Assembly (NCBI GenBank): GCA_018266215.1 | Contig: JAFEAV010000049.1 | Location: forward strand, 1-49,052 | DNA from: Cyanobacteria bacterium SZAS LIN-3 | GTDB taxonomy: Bacteria > Cyanobacteriota > Vampirovibrionia > Obscuribacterales > Obscuribacteraceae | Length of the DNA: 49,052 bases | Reading direction: 5' to 3' | Shown: piece after piece, positions 32,601-40,038 of the stretch | Layout: every line of letters starts with the position of its first letter | Numbering within the stretch: position 1 is the first letter of the stretch | The notes under the pieces: model-generated | Databases searched by the model: none | What the model was told of the DNA's origin: nothing | Seen by the model: the letters and a program-made list of their open reading frames with translations, nothing else | Made by a program: the position numbers and the translations under genes

Positions 32601-34097
32601 AAAGTAGAAGGGGACAACACCCACAACGAAGTCGTCTTCAGCGCCAATGCCGACGCCGACGACCACCTGCGCATATCAACCCCGGTGGGCATCATCAACC
32701 AGCCACACCTGCAGGAGCTCAACCTGGAGGGCTCACTCACCCTCGATCAGGACGCACTCACCCTGCACTCCACCAGTCTCACCCTCGGCGACGCCAACCT
32801 CAAGGCCAAAGGCCTGTGGGAATGGAAAAAAGACGACCAGCCGATTGACTTCACCGTTTTGTCGAGCAAGCCCGTACCGGCCAAGATACTGCTGGAGCTC
32901 GTTGATCCCAGCCTCGACACCAAATCAATAAAAGGTTCGATAGACGGATTTGTCTCGCTCACCGGCCCGCTGCGCCACCCCATCCTGACAGGGAAAGTCA
33001 AACTCGATCACATCACCAATCCCGACTACAACCTGGCCGATGTTTCAGGCACAATCTCCACCGATGACAAAACCGACGACGACGCCAACAAAGTCATAGC
33101 CATGAGCGCCGGCACCACAAGCGACGCCGGCCAGCCTCAGACATTTGCCGGCAGCGTCGCCCGTGTCGATCTGGACAGCATCAGCTTGCGCAAACTTGCT
33201 CTCAATGAGGTGGGCGGCTGGGTGCAAATATCACCGGGTGAAGAAATCCCCGATTCGGAATTACCGGCACCGCCTACTCTGACTTTAAAAGGTTTCACGG
33301 CCAAGACAGCCGGCGGACTGGTCAAACTTGACGGCATAATCAATACTGGCAAACACACGGGCAGCATCAACAGCTATCTCACAGGCATCCACACCGATGA
33401 AGTATTTGACCGTCTGATGAATGCCCCCGGCGAATTGACCGGCACCATGGACGGTGAAGTGCACCTGACCTCAACCGGTGACAATTTCAAACAGATTTTG
33501 AAAAATCTTGACGGCAAAGGATCAGCAGTAATTAAAAATGGCGTCGTGGCGCGCTTTGGCCAGCTTCAAACCAAGATCACCCAGGCCAACCTCCTGGAGC
33601 AGGGACTGTTCGGATTTAACTTCAACAATCTCCTGCAAAGCATGGTACCGGTGCGGACCGGTCAATTTAAAGACGTGCGCAGCAAATATTCCATCTCCAA
33701 GGGCATCCTCACCGTCAAAGAATTGCGGTACTCCGGCGATGACCTGCGTCTGTGGGGCGCCGGCCAGATCAACCTGCCCAACGACCAGATAGATCTCGAC
33801 GTAGCCGGCAACATCCCGCGTGTGACCCAGTCCATGGTGGGTGGACGCTTCGGTAATATCACGCGCGGCATTACCGTCTCCAAGCTGCTCAGCCGCATCA
33901 CCTTCGGCCGCCTGGAAAACCTCCCGGCCCTGCCCCTGATAGGCGACATCGCCTCGGACAAACCCAGAACCTTCAGCTTCAAGGTCGACGCCCCGGCCAC
34001 CGACGCCAAACAAATTACACGCACCATTGAAAAGTCATTCAAATGGCTGCCCAACAAACAGTCGGCATCTGCCCACCCTGTCCCTGGCATCAAATAG
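29688..34097 (+). CDS. Giant AsmA/YhdP/TamB-like inner-membrane-anchored protein
   Basis: 1469 residues. One N-terminal membrane helix (about 19-46: LWLIVRFLALWIGSLVLLTIIGL) anchors a very long periplasmic beta-rich body of repeated strands (for example RLDGEVDLLRDSIDIKFGLE, IYGDLVVVPKPNND, LTLDQDALTLHSTSLTLGDANL). The first 130 residues match the AsmA N-terminal pattern (GETLHRKIKLGPM, NIALAFMPLLAGKIIVKHLQI), and the last 200 match the AsmA/YhdP C-terminal domain (DGKGSAVIKNGVVARFGQL, GQFKDVRSKYSISKGILTVKEL, GAGQINLPNDQIDLDVAGNIP). Relatives form tubes that carry phospholipids from inner to outer membrane. The start is TTG at 29688 with a poor RBS, so a little uncertain. It implies the organism has an outer membrane. 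Alone in its unit as far as seen. Confidence 0.85.
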   Translation: MFQVQDKTEEVRVQGNNRSLWLIVRFLALWIGSLVLLTIIGLTVDINWTRPRVEAALGETLHRKIKLGPMRWHLGLNGLMIMTRSLKIDEMDGEPFLKSGGSNIALAFMPLLAGKIIVKHLQIDHPEIYAVKLKPGGWNFEDLLDPKTTINFMQIDSGVVHILDATSEAVTKESMDLTDVNFKFNWPRKGKHLPLFASCTVTEKGVELKLDKTVKAVLQKEPEKKVAASEGQSLPEKVRAIQNVQVAHAKAEARAFEPKSPVAPAVAARAAASPKPPATVKIDGLSSTKDANLLDTDYDLNCTVSDMPTAAMARLMTIVSDGEKIKRSFVPNDKLGTLKGTLQLKAKIKGSMTRGFAADVKADLNDVELRGPDIGLVKTKSVTGAGGINMSKDLIAWDNILFKLGGLELKTRGDLKNWQTQASTYSVDMSAKPVNLATVSSALEFKSAGEEEDKVIQIFKTISLSGKAFFDLKLSGDRDQAKLITQLEAEGLPVSKLVEDIAPELAPLLVVSGVSRNAIVKGHFNSSGGRRVSIQNGTITIPDSTIRLDGEVDLLRDSIDIKFGLEDFPLKKAWENALKDEGTRKKIADTLVDTNPHNIVVAGFIHADGNILRNRKGTTVSIVSKVHDGAISYNDNTLDTTGIKGTVVFKNDIASIENFTGSIGHGGHFNLSGKVLGLLTKTPFCQIDFAGTGVNFAHLGSVMNVFKLSFPAITEGHLTGTVKSLIIKIAGSHEHPKVYFNAAPQDVSYQPPGLTRSLKAVSGNIIYDDDKISLNNVGIVSHGNRLTTNLSIYNLRTKARLSDIHVKSDGIELGDIDYYLSSSVMPAALRKSYRDLLNSYKIKKLHGKIYGDLVVVPKPNNDLADLEGVIGCYSVGATVSKLNLPLERMAGTFAASGNELLIQDLSGYIRSTQFEMNGWVKDYKSSNPRWKTELRANIAPNEFLDLVPALTQSFSNGKLRINSSGPMSFHSKVEGDNTHNEVVFSANADADDHLRISTPVGIINQPHLQELNLEGSLTLDQDALTLHSTSLTLGDANLKAKGLWEWKKDDQPIDFTVLSSKPVPAKILLELVDPSLDTKSIKGSIDGFVSLTGPLRHPILTGKVKLDHITNPDYNLADVSGTISTDDKTDDDANKVIAMSAGTTSDAGQPQTFAGSVARVDLDSISLRKLALNEVGGWVQISPGEEIPDSELPAPPTLTLKGFTAKTAGGLVKLDGIINTGKHTGSINSYLTGIHTDEVFDRLMNAPGELTGTMDGEVHLTSTGDNFKQILKNLDGKGSAVIKNGVVARFGQLQTKITQANLLEQGLFGFNFNNLLQSMVPVRTGQFKDVRSKYSISKGILTVKELRYSGDDLRLWGAGQINLPNDQIDLDVAGNIPRVTQSMVGGRFGNITRGITVSKLLSRITFGRLENLPALPLIGDIASDKPRTFSFKVDAPATDAKQITRTIEKSFKWLPNKQSASAHPVPGIK

Positions 34098-34113
34098 CAC
34101 TTCATTTTTCGTC

Positions 34114-34133
34114 TTGACGCGATTTTGACGCGA
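34114..34133 (+). promoter_or_regulatory. Two direct repeats TTGACGCGA with 11-base period
   Basis: TTGACGCGA occurs at 34114-34122 and again at 34125-34133, exactly 11 bases (one helix turn) apart, between the AsmA stop and the Gly/Ser-rich gene. Direct repeats with this period are the typical binding site of OmpR/PhoB-family dimers, and such a regulator is encoded 560 bases downstream. The TTGACG parts could also serve as a -35 element. Confidence 0.45.
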
Positions 34134-34165
34134 CTCGCTGCAAAGTGAGTGCGTTACCAAACCGC

Positions 34166-34178
34166 GGGGGTTTCCCCC
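34166..34178 (+). other. Short GC hairpin in leader of Gly/Ser-rich gene
   Basis: GGGGG-TTT-CCCCC followed by AATTTT lies about eight bases before the AAGAGG ribosome binding site of the gene at 34199. It could be a weak terminator, an RNA-stability element or the 3' tail of the AsmA transcript. Confidence 0.4.
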
Positions 34179-34198
34179 AATTTTAAGAGGTATTGAAA

Positions 34199-34585
34199 AT
34201 GGCTAATGCATTGGAGCAGAACGATTCAGTCAGACACGCACAGGGCAGCGAAGCAAGCGAACATGTGTCGCGCATGCAGGCAGAAGTACAGCAAGAAAGG
34301 GGCAGCAGCGCAGGCAACAGAGCCACCGACGCTCCGGCTTCGGGCTCCTCGGCCGGCTCGCATCTCCCCGCCCTGGAACTACACGAAAGCGGCAAAGTAG
34401 GAAGCTCAGGCGGTCCCGGCGGCGGCGGCGGTTTCGGCAATCGTTGCTTCTCAGACGGGGCAGCAGGCGGCTCGGCCGGCAGCGGTTCGGCAAAAGTTGC
34501 AGACGGCTCAGCCCCACAGTCCGGCAGCGGCAACGGCGCCTACAGAGCAGGTCACGTCGACATGGTAGCCCCACGCCATCAGTAA
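34199..34585 (+). CDS. Gly/Ser-rich low-complexity small protein
   Basis: 128 residues, hydrophilic, no signal peptide or TM. The first 45 residues are Gln/Glu/Ala/Ser-rich and possibly helical; residues 65-115 are Gly/Ser/Ala with runs GGPGGGGGFG and GGSAGSGSA. It has a single Cys in GNRCFSDG. ATG at 34199 is eight bases after AAGAGG; a TTG six bases earlier is in the same frame but too close to the RBS. Function unknown. It follows a putative 11-base-period repeat operator and precedes the two-component genes, so it may belong to that regulon. A structural or precursor peptide is a guess. Confidence 0.62.
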   Translation: MANALEQNDSVRHAQGSEASEHVSRMQAEVQQERGSSAGNRATDAPASGSSAGSHLPALELHESGKVGSSGGPGGGGGFGNRCFSDGAAGGSAGSGSAKVADGSAPQSGSGNGAYRAGHVDMVAPRHQ

Positions 34586-34692
34586 GACCGTCAGTAATCG
34601 AGGGACGACACACCGCTCCCCACAAGCCCGGTCAGCGGCCGCCTAGCATGGTAAACTCTATGCACTTAATAGGCCGCCCTGTACCCGGAACC

Positions 34693-35367
34693 ATGTCGAA
34701 GTTCTTGCTCATTGATGACGATATAGAGCTGGGATACAGGCTCAGAGATTGGCTCGAGGCCAAATCCATCCAGCTCGAAATCGCCAACACCGGCGGCGAC
34801 GGCCTGCAAATGTTGCATTCATTTCAATATGAGCTGATACTCCTCGACTGGCGCCTGCCGGACATGACCGGGCTTGAGGTATGTCGGAAATTTCGCCAGA
34901 ATGGTGGCAATACGCACATCATTTTCCTCACCGGCGAAAACTCCATCGATAACAAAGAAGAAGGGCTGCTGTCGGGCGGCGATGACTACATCGTCAAGCC
35001 ATTCGACATGCGCGAACTCTACGCCCGCATCAAAACCGTCCTGCGACGCAGCCTCGACACTATTCCGGAAAAACTGGAAATCCAGGGCGTCGTCCTCGAT
35101 GCCGACTCACGCAAGGTATATGTCGACGCAGTGGCCGTGGCCGTCACCCCGAGGGAATGCGCCCTTCTGGAATATCTCATGCGTCACGCCAATCGCCCCT
35201 ACAGCGCGCAACGTTTGCTGGCGGCAATATGGCCCTCCGAAGCTGAAGTTTCGGAGGGCACTGTGCGCACATGCGTGCTAAATTTGAGGAAGAAATTGGC
35301 CGGTGCAGGGAAACCGGACCTGATAAAGCAGGTCGTAAGTTCGGGTTATGTCATTGAAAACAAGTAA
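34693..35367 (+). CDS. OmpR/PhoB-family response regulator
   Basis: 224 residues. Receiver domain (1-118) with the acidic cluster LLIDDD, phospho-acceptor Asp52 in LLDWRLPD, Thr80 and Lys102 in VKPFD; then a winged-helix DNA-binding domain (about 128-222) with LTPREC-like VTPRECALLEYLMRHA and the recognition region EGTVRTCVLNLRKKL and VVSSGYVIE. This start gives the normal family length; in-frame ATGs at 34648 and 34660 would add a non-conserved head. The RBS for 34693 (GGAA) is modest. It is the first gene of an overlapping three-gene operon ending with its likely cognate kinase. Confidence 0.9.
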   Translation: MSKFLLIDDDIELGYRLRDWLEAKSIQLEIANTGGDGLQMLHSFQYELILLDWRLPDMTGLEVCRKFRQNGGNTHIIFLTGENSIDNKEEGLLSGGDDYIVKPFDMRELYARIKTVLRRSLDTIPEKLEIQGVVLDADSRKVYVDAVAVAVTPRECALLEYLMRHANRPYSAQRLLAAIWPSEAEVSEGTVRTCVLNLRKKLAGAGKPDLIKQVVSSGYVIENK

Positions 35368-36259
35368 AACCGCCCGTACTCTCGCGACTCTGGCATTTGC
35401 GACGGCGCTCTGTCTGCTGTCCAACCTGACCTTTACACCCCCGGTCGGCGCCAGGCCGGACAGCAAAAACGCCGAATGGTTGCTCATTCAAAACCACGCC
35501 GATCTGGGCGAGGTGAAATTTTATATTACCCATGACGCGGTCAAAGGCGTCGTCAGTAAAACCGGCTGCTGCCTGCTGGCCAAAGCCCCCGACTGGAAGC
35601 TCAATTACTATCGCGACGACGACAGGGCCATCTGGACAGGCTCAATGGACCAACTGGAACCAGCCAGCCTGGTCAATCCATTCAACCGCTCCTTTGCCCG
35701 CAAAAGTCCACCCATTAAGGTGCGTCGGCCCGACGTGCCTTACTGCGATCTGAACAGTCAACTCAATGTCGAACTGATCGGCAACGGCACCACCCAGGGC
35801 CTGCACTACAACGAATATTCGCTGACCATCAGGAAGCAGCGCACAGTCTTCTGGTTAACAAAGGATATCGCGGTTGCTCCCCCCGTAACCAAACTCCTGT
35901 GCCGTTTTTACGGTGTGCCGGAGATGACTCAGATCCCGCTCTATGTGCGTAAAAACATGTCGGGCGGACCTCGCTATGCCGACGAGTTTGCCAAAAACAA
36001 GGTGACGCCATTTTTCCCTGAGCACGGGCAGCTTATGCCCGACCTGCGCAGCGGGCCGCAGCTGACAATGACGACAAAATCATGCAAGCGCATCCCCTAC
36101 GACGGCACCATATTTGATGCCCCTCGCAACTACGAAAGGCGAGTGGCGATTGTCGATGTCACTTATTCGGGCAAGCTCAAAAATGAAATCACCAACATGA
36201 TGGGCGACATGGCCTTCAGCTCGGACAGGAGCAAGTCGGCGGGCGGGCATGGCAAATAA
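35348..36259 (+). CDS. Secreted hypothetical protein between regulator and kinase genes
   Basis: 303 residues with a typical signal peptide (TLATLAFATALCLLSNLTFTPPVGA). The mature protein is of mixed composition with Cys pairs (TGCCLLAK near 72) and basic patches, no recognised family. Blocks seen: HADLGEVKFYITHDAVKGVVS (about 50-70), NYYRDDDRAIWTGSMDQL, and MTQIPLYVRKNMSGGP. The start overlaps the regulator's 3' end by 20 bases and its own end overlaps the kinase start by 11 bases, so the three are co-translated. A periplasmic signal-binding or accessory protein for the kinase is a reasonable guess, since the kinase has a periplasmic-facing sensor. Confidence 0.75.
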   Translation: MSLKTSKTARTLATLAFATALCLLSNLTFTPPVGARPDSKNAEWLLIQNHADLGEVKFYITHDAVKGVVSKTGCCLLAKAPDWKLNYYRDDDRAIWTGSMDQLEPASLVNPFNRSFARKSPPIKVRRPDVPYCDLNSQLNVELIGNGTTQGLHYNEYSLTIRKQRTVFWLTKDIAVAPPVTKLLCRFYGVPEMTQIPLYVRKNMSGGPRYADEFAKNKVTPFFPEHGQLMPDLRSGPQLTMTTKSCKRIPYDGTIFDAPRNYERRVAIVDVTYSGKLKNEITNMMGDMAFSSDRSKSAGGHGK

Positions 36260-37727
36260 TCAAAGCTCCGGCCTTACGCTTGTGCACAAGGGCCTGCTCC
36301 TGATAATTGTGCCCTTCCTTTTCAACTGCACCTGGCTGTTTTTACTCAACGGCGTGCTCGACAGGACCCACAAACTGGCCGATATGGAGCGCCAGCAAAG
36401 CATATTTATCGAACATCTCAACACAGTTATGGACGGCAGCTACCAGGCTAGAGAAAGCCTCCTGGGCTACATTGCCACCAGAAACAAGAAATATTTCAGC
36501 CGCACAGACCTCTGGATCGAACGCACGACAAAGGCTGTAGCCGCCCTGACCAGCCTGCCCCTGACCACCGAGCAGCGCAACCTGGCAAACGAACTGGGCG
36601 AGGCCATAAACTCGCAGCTGAGTCCAATCGAAAATGTTATCAAAAACACCGACTCCCAGGGCACGACCAGCGTGCTGCAAGATATAGAGAGCGTCAAAGA
36701 CAGTATTGGTATGGTGCCCAGTGCCGACATCGATATCAGCGCCCATATCGCCAAACAACGGGTGGACCTGGATGATGCTCGAAGGGAAGTGCAAAAGAAC
36801 AATTCGCGCGCCGGCACAATAGTAGTGAGCGGGCTGATTGGCAATTTGCTATTGACTGTTGTTGCCGTGCTGCTGCTCAACAAAGAACTTTCCACTCGCC
36901 TGCGGGTACTGGTGGAGAACGCCCAGCGACTTCCGAAGAAGCAGGAACTCAACCCTCCGCTCAAAGGCGCCGACGAACTGGCCTATCTGGACACCAGCCT
37001 GCACCAGGCCTCCATCGATCTGCAAAAAGCCTCGGAGCTGCGCACATCGCTGATGCAGATGGTGGCCCACGATCTGCGCTCCCCGCTTTTCTCCTGCATG
37101 ATTGCCCTGGAGATTATTCTCGATAATGAAAACGCCAATCTCAGCGAGAAAGGACAGAAACAAGTGGCGGCGATGCAGAAGAATCTCGATCGACTGATCA
37201 CATTGACGAACGATTTATTGCTGATCGAACAATATGAAAACGATCAGCTGACTCTGGAACTGGAAGCCGAGAACATCAGGGAAGTAATTGACCAGGCCAT
37301 CTCCTCTGTTTCAGGTCTGGCGCAGGCCAAGCGAATCACCCTGAAAAATCTGGCGGCGCAGGAATATCTTGAGATAGACCGCAATCGCATTTTACAGGTG
37401 ATAGTCAACTATCTCTCCAACGCCATAAAATTTTCACCGGAAAATTCGGCGGTTGAAGTCAGCACCGAAGTATTGCCCAACCGGCTCAAGGTCTCGGTTA
37501 GAGATTCGGGCAGTGGTATCAGTGCCGCTGATAAAAACAAACTGTTTCAGAAATTTTTCCAGACCGATGAGGGCAAGGCAGCGGGTGGGGCAGGCCTGGG
37601 TCTGACCATTTGCAAATCCATTGTCAAAGCCCACGGTGGGGCCGTCGGGGTGGCCAGCGAGGCGGGGCGAGGGGCGATATTCTGGTTTTCGGTGCCGATT
37701 GAAAGAACACCCCACGCAAAAGGCTGA
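36249..37727 (+). CDS. Sensor histidine kinase with CHASE3-like domain
   Basis: 492 residues. TM1 (about 10-34), an all-helical periplasmic CHASE3-like domain (about 42-190: QQSIFIEHLNTVMDGSYQA...YIATRNKKYFSRTDLWI), TM2 (about 192-215), HAMP-like linker, HisKA with phospho-acceptor His274 in MVAHDLRSPL, and HATPase_c (about 335-488) with N-box Asn391 (VNYLSNAIKFS), G1 (VRDSGSGISAADK) and G2 (GGAGLGLTI). The ATG at 36249 overlaps the preceding gene by 11 bases. It is almost certainly the partner of the OmpR-type regulator two genes upstream. No stimulus can be read from the sequence. A convergent gene begins directly at its stop. Confidence 0.92.
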   Translation: MANNQSSGLTLVHKGLLLIIVPFLFNCTWLFLLNGVLDRTHKLADMERQQSIFIEHLNTVMDGSYQARESLLGYIATRNKKYFSRTDLWIERTTKAVAALTSLPLTTEQRNLANELGEAINSQLSPIENVIKNTDSQGTTSVLQDIESVKDSIGMVPSADIDISAHIAKQRVDLDDARREVQKNNSRAGTIVVSGLIGNLLLTVVAVLLLNKELSTRLRVLVENAQRLPKKQELNPPLKGADELAYLDTSLHQASIDLQKASELRTSLMQMVAHDLRSPLFSCMIALEIILDNENANLSEKGQKQVAAMQKNLDRLITLTNDLLLIEQYENDQLTLELEAENIREVIDQAISSVSGLAQAKRITLKNLAAQEYLEIDRNRILQVIVNYLSNAIKFSPENSAVEVSTEVLPNRLKVSVRDSGSGISAADKNKLFQKFFQTDEGKAAGGAGLGLTICKSIVKAHGGAVGVASEAGRGAIFWFSVPIERTPHAKG

Positions 37728-38792
37728 TCAGGACTCAAAGCTCAAATTGACTGGCTCTTTTCGCAGATTGCCCGCGCCTGTGATGGGAGTCGAACTATCC
37801 ACGACCTGAAAATCAAAGTCATCCATCCAGACCGTGCCCACTCCGCATAGCAGCACACCAAAGGCAATATTGGTGCTCTCCTCCGGCACATCAAGCACGA
37901 CGTAATGGCTGGTCCAATCAGTAGAGCCGGTTATTGGCCGGTCCTGCATATTATCAAAAGACAGATAGGAAGCACTGTTACTGCTGTCAGGTCCGTCAAC
38001 GCGCATCCAGACTCCGGCCCAACCCTCGACGTCTCTGGTCTTGGTCCAGGCCGATAACTTCAGACGCTGCCCCTTGTACTTGGAAGCATTGAAAGTCTGC
38101 ATCAAGGTACCAAAGCCGTTTATTTCAGGGATGTTGGAGCGTATGACACTGCATTTAGTGCCGGAATGGTGCTGCGAATCATCCAGGCCCATATCATAAT
38201 GGTGGGGCTCGGAGCCGGCCTTGATCCATCCGCTCGGCAACTGTAATGCAGGACCGTTGCCGTTGCCGTTGCCATCGGTGACCGGAGACGCTGATTGACC
38301 AGTAAGGGCTACAGAATCGTCCACAATCTCAAATTGAAAGTCATCCATCCAGACGCGGCCGGGCCCATTGAGCAGTACGCCATAGGCAATATTGGTTGCT
38401 TGAGTGCCCACATCAAGAACGACTTCATGCTTTGTCCAGTCGTTTGTGCCAACAATCGGTCTGTCTTGCATGTTATCGAAGGCGAGAAAGGGTTGCTTAC
38501 TTTTGCCCGAATTGCCGTCCACGCGCATCCAGGCACCGGCCCAGTTTTGCACGCCGTCGGTTTTGGTCCAGACAGTCATCCGCACTCTGTGGCCGCGGTG
38601 AGCACCGGCGTCAACCATTTTCATCAAGGTGGCAAATCCAGAAGCCTCATCCGACTTGGAGCGAATGCAGGCGCAACTCTTGCCGTTACGCTCGGTGGTC
38701 TCGTCAAAACCAGTGTCATATTTGCCGTCCTGGTGGCCGGTTTTAATCCAGCCGCTGGCAGGCTTTAACTTATTGATGCTGTTTTTTGCCAT
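37728..38792 (-). CDS. Duplicated jelly-roll-like (carbohydrate-binding-type) domain protein
   Basis: 354 residues, cytosolic by appearance (no signal peptide). Two repeats of about 160 residues, 14-172 and 188-346. Each has a strand-rich pattern with matched motifs: GWIKTGHQDGKYDTGFDE vs GWIKAGSEPHHYDMGLDD, SGFATLMKMVDAG vs NGFGTLMQTFNAS, WAGAWMRVDG vs WAGVWMRVDG, FDNMQDRPI in both, and VWMDDFQFEIVDD vs VWMDDFDFQVVDS. I recall this domain (FDNMQxRPIxGTxDW) beside regulator or enzyme domains in many bacteria; its fold seems to be a carbohydrate-binding-type beta-sandwich. ATG at 38792 follows GGGGGTG. Ligand unknown; absence of a signal peptide is odd for a sugar binder. Confidence 0.78.
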   Translation of the reverse strand: MAKNSINKLKPASGWIKTGHQDGKYDTGFDETTERNGKSCACIRSKSDEASGFATLMKMVDAGAHRGHRVRMTVWTKTDGVQNWAGAWMRVDGNSGKSKQPFLAFDNMQDRPIVGTNDWTKHEVVLDVGTQATNIAYGVLLNGPGRVWMDDFQFEIVDDSVALTGQSASPVTDGNGNGNGPALQLPSGWIKAGSEPHHYDMGLDDSQHHSGTKCSVIRSNIPEINGFGTLMQTFNASKYKGQRLKLSAWTKTRDVEGWAGVWMRVDGPDSSNSASYLSFDNMQDRPITGSTDWTSHYVVLDVPEESTNIAFGVLLCGVGTVWMDDFDFQVVDSSTPITGAGNLRKEPVNLSFES

Positions 38793-38928
38793 GCGTCACC
38801 CCCGGTGTAAAAGATACATGCCCCGCAATCGCTCCGCCCTGTCGCCGATGGCAAAATACGGCAAAGCTGCCGCACCGTGGGCAAAACCGGGTAGCAGCGG
38901 ACTGATGCGTAGGATAGACTGGGGCTCT

Positions 38929-40035
38929 ATGCTGAAACGATACTTTTGCAAGCAAGCAATCTGTGAACAGGGTCGCCGTATAGTGGGCGCTCTTGCAACA
39001 CTGGTTTTATTTGCAACTACTCTAACAGCCTGTCACAGAACGACACACTATCCGCCAATTATTCCGGAATGGACATTTGGCGTAATCAATATGAAGGGTG
39101 AATGGATTATCCCGCCCACTTATTACAACATCATCTATGCCGAGAAGATTGACGGATACTGGCTGCAACACGACCCTGACAGTCCTGAGGCACAGATCTG
39201 GATCCCGCCAATTTTCAAGTCATTCAGGAAGAATGAAAACTGGACGCTGGTCGATAAAAACGGCGATGAGATGGCCTCCGACTTGCCGCATGACACTTAT
39301 CTTGTGACTGGACAAACCAGCCCGCGCGCGCAAAGAATCACAACATATCACGACCTGATTCCGCTTAGAGGCACAGGCGGATATGGTGCCTGCGACCAGC
39401 GCGGCAAAATTGTCATACCCTGCAAATATGGCGCCGTTTTTGAGGTTGGGGATGGCCTGTGGATCGCTCGAGAATCGCCGGACGATACGACCGTCGGCAG
39501 ATTGCTCGCCAAGTTACAGCCTCAAGCACCTGGACAACCGGACTTCTATCCCAGCTATTTGATGGATGGCGCGGGGAAAAAAATCGCCCGATTGCCGGAC
39601 GAATTCTGCATGCCTTACGGAAGATTCGCCAATGGCTTGCTGGCCTGCGGATTTGCCAATCCAAAGGCCTGTTATACAAAAGCAATCAATAACCGCGGCG
39701 AAGTCGTGCCCCAGACAGACAACAAATATGTGGCGGCGTGCAAGGCAGCAGAGACGACGGCCCCGCAATCAACGAGGTTTTACCGCGTATATAAGATACC
39801 GACATCAGCACACGCTCCGCTGACGTTCGAAGAGCCGACCGAATCCAATGTTGCCGACATTGCATTCGCCCGTCCGAAGGAGATTTCCAGAAACATGGCT
39901 ATCGCCGATATCCAGAACGGCGGGCGCTATCTGGGCGGCATCATTGACAGCAATGGCAAATGGCTGCTGGCGCCGAAATATGAGTGCATAGGCTATTGTA
40001 GTAATGACCGACTGATCGTCTCCAAACCCAGGTAA
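38929..40035 (+). CDS. WG-repeat lipoprotein
   Basis: 368 residues. The N-terminus ends in a lipobox, LTAC with Cys at about 32, so the protein is probably a lipoprotein. The mature part carries WG-type beta repeats: FGVINMKGEWIIPPTYYNII, YGACDQRGKIVIPCKYGAVF and GGIIDSNGKWLLAPKYECIG. It has the same start, MLKRY, and layout as the next gene, hence a tandem duplication. The start at 38929 is preferred to upstream in-frame codons that lie inside the divergent gene's leader. Ends three bases before the next ATG. WG-repeat proteins are thought to bind ligands at the surface; target unknown. Confidence 0.74.
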   Translation: MLKRYFCKQAICEQGRRIVGALATLVLFATTLTACHRTTHYPPIIPEWTFGVINMKGEWIIPPTYYNIIYAEKIDGYWLQHDPDSPEAQIWIPPIFKSFRKNENWTLVDKNGDEMASDLPHDTYLVTGQTSPRAQRITTYHDLIPLRGTGGYGACDQRGKIVIPCKYGAVFEVGDGLWIARESPDDTTVGRLLAKLQPQAPGQPDFYPSYLMDGAGKKIARLPDEFCMPYGRFANGLLACGFANPKACYTKAINNRGEVVPQTDNKYVAACKAAETTAPQSTRFYRVYKIPTSAHAPLTFEEPTESNVADIAFARPKEISRNMAIADIQNGGRYLGGIIDSNGKWLLAPKYECIGYCSNDRLIVSKPR

Positions 40036-40038
40036 GCA

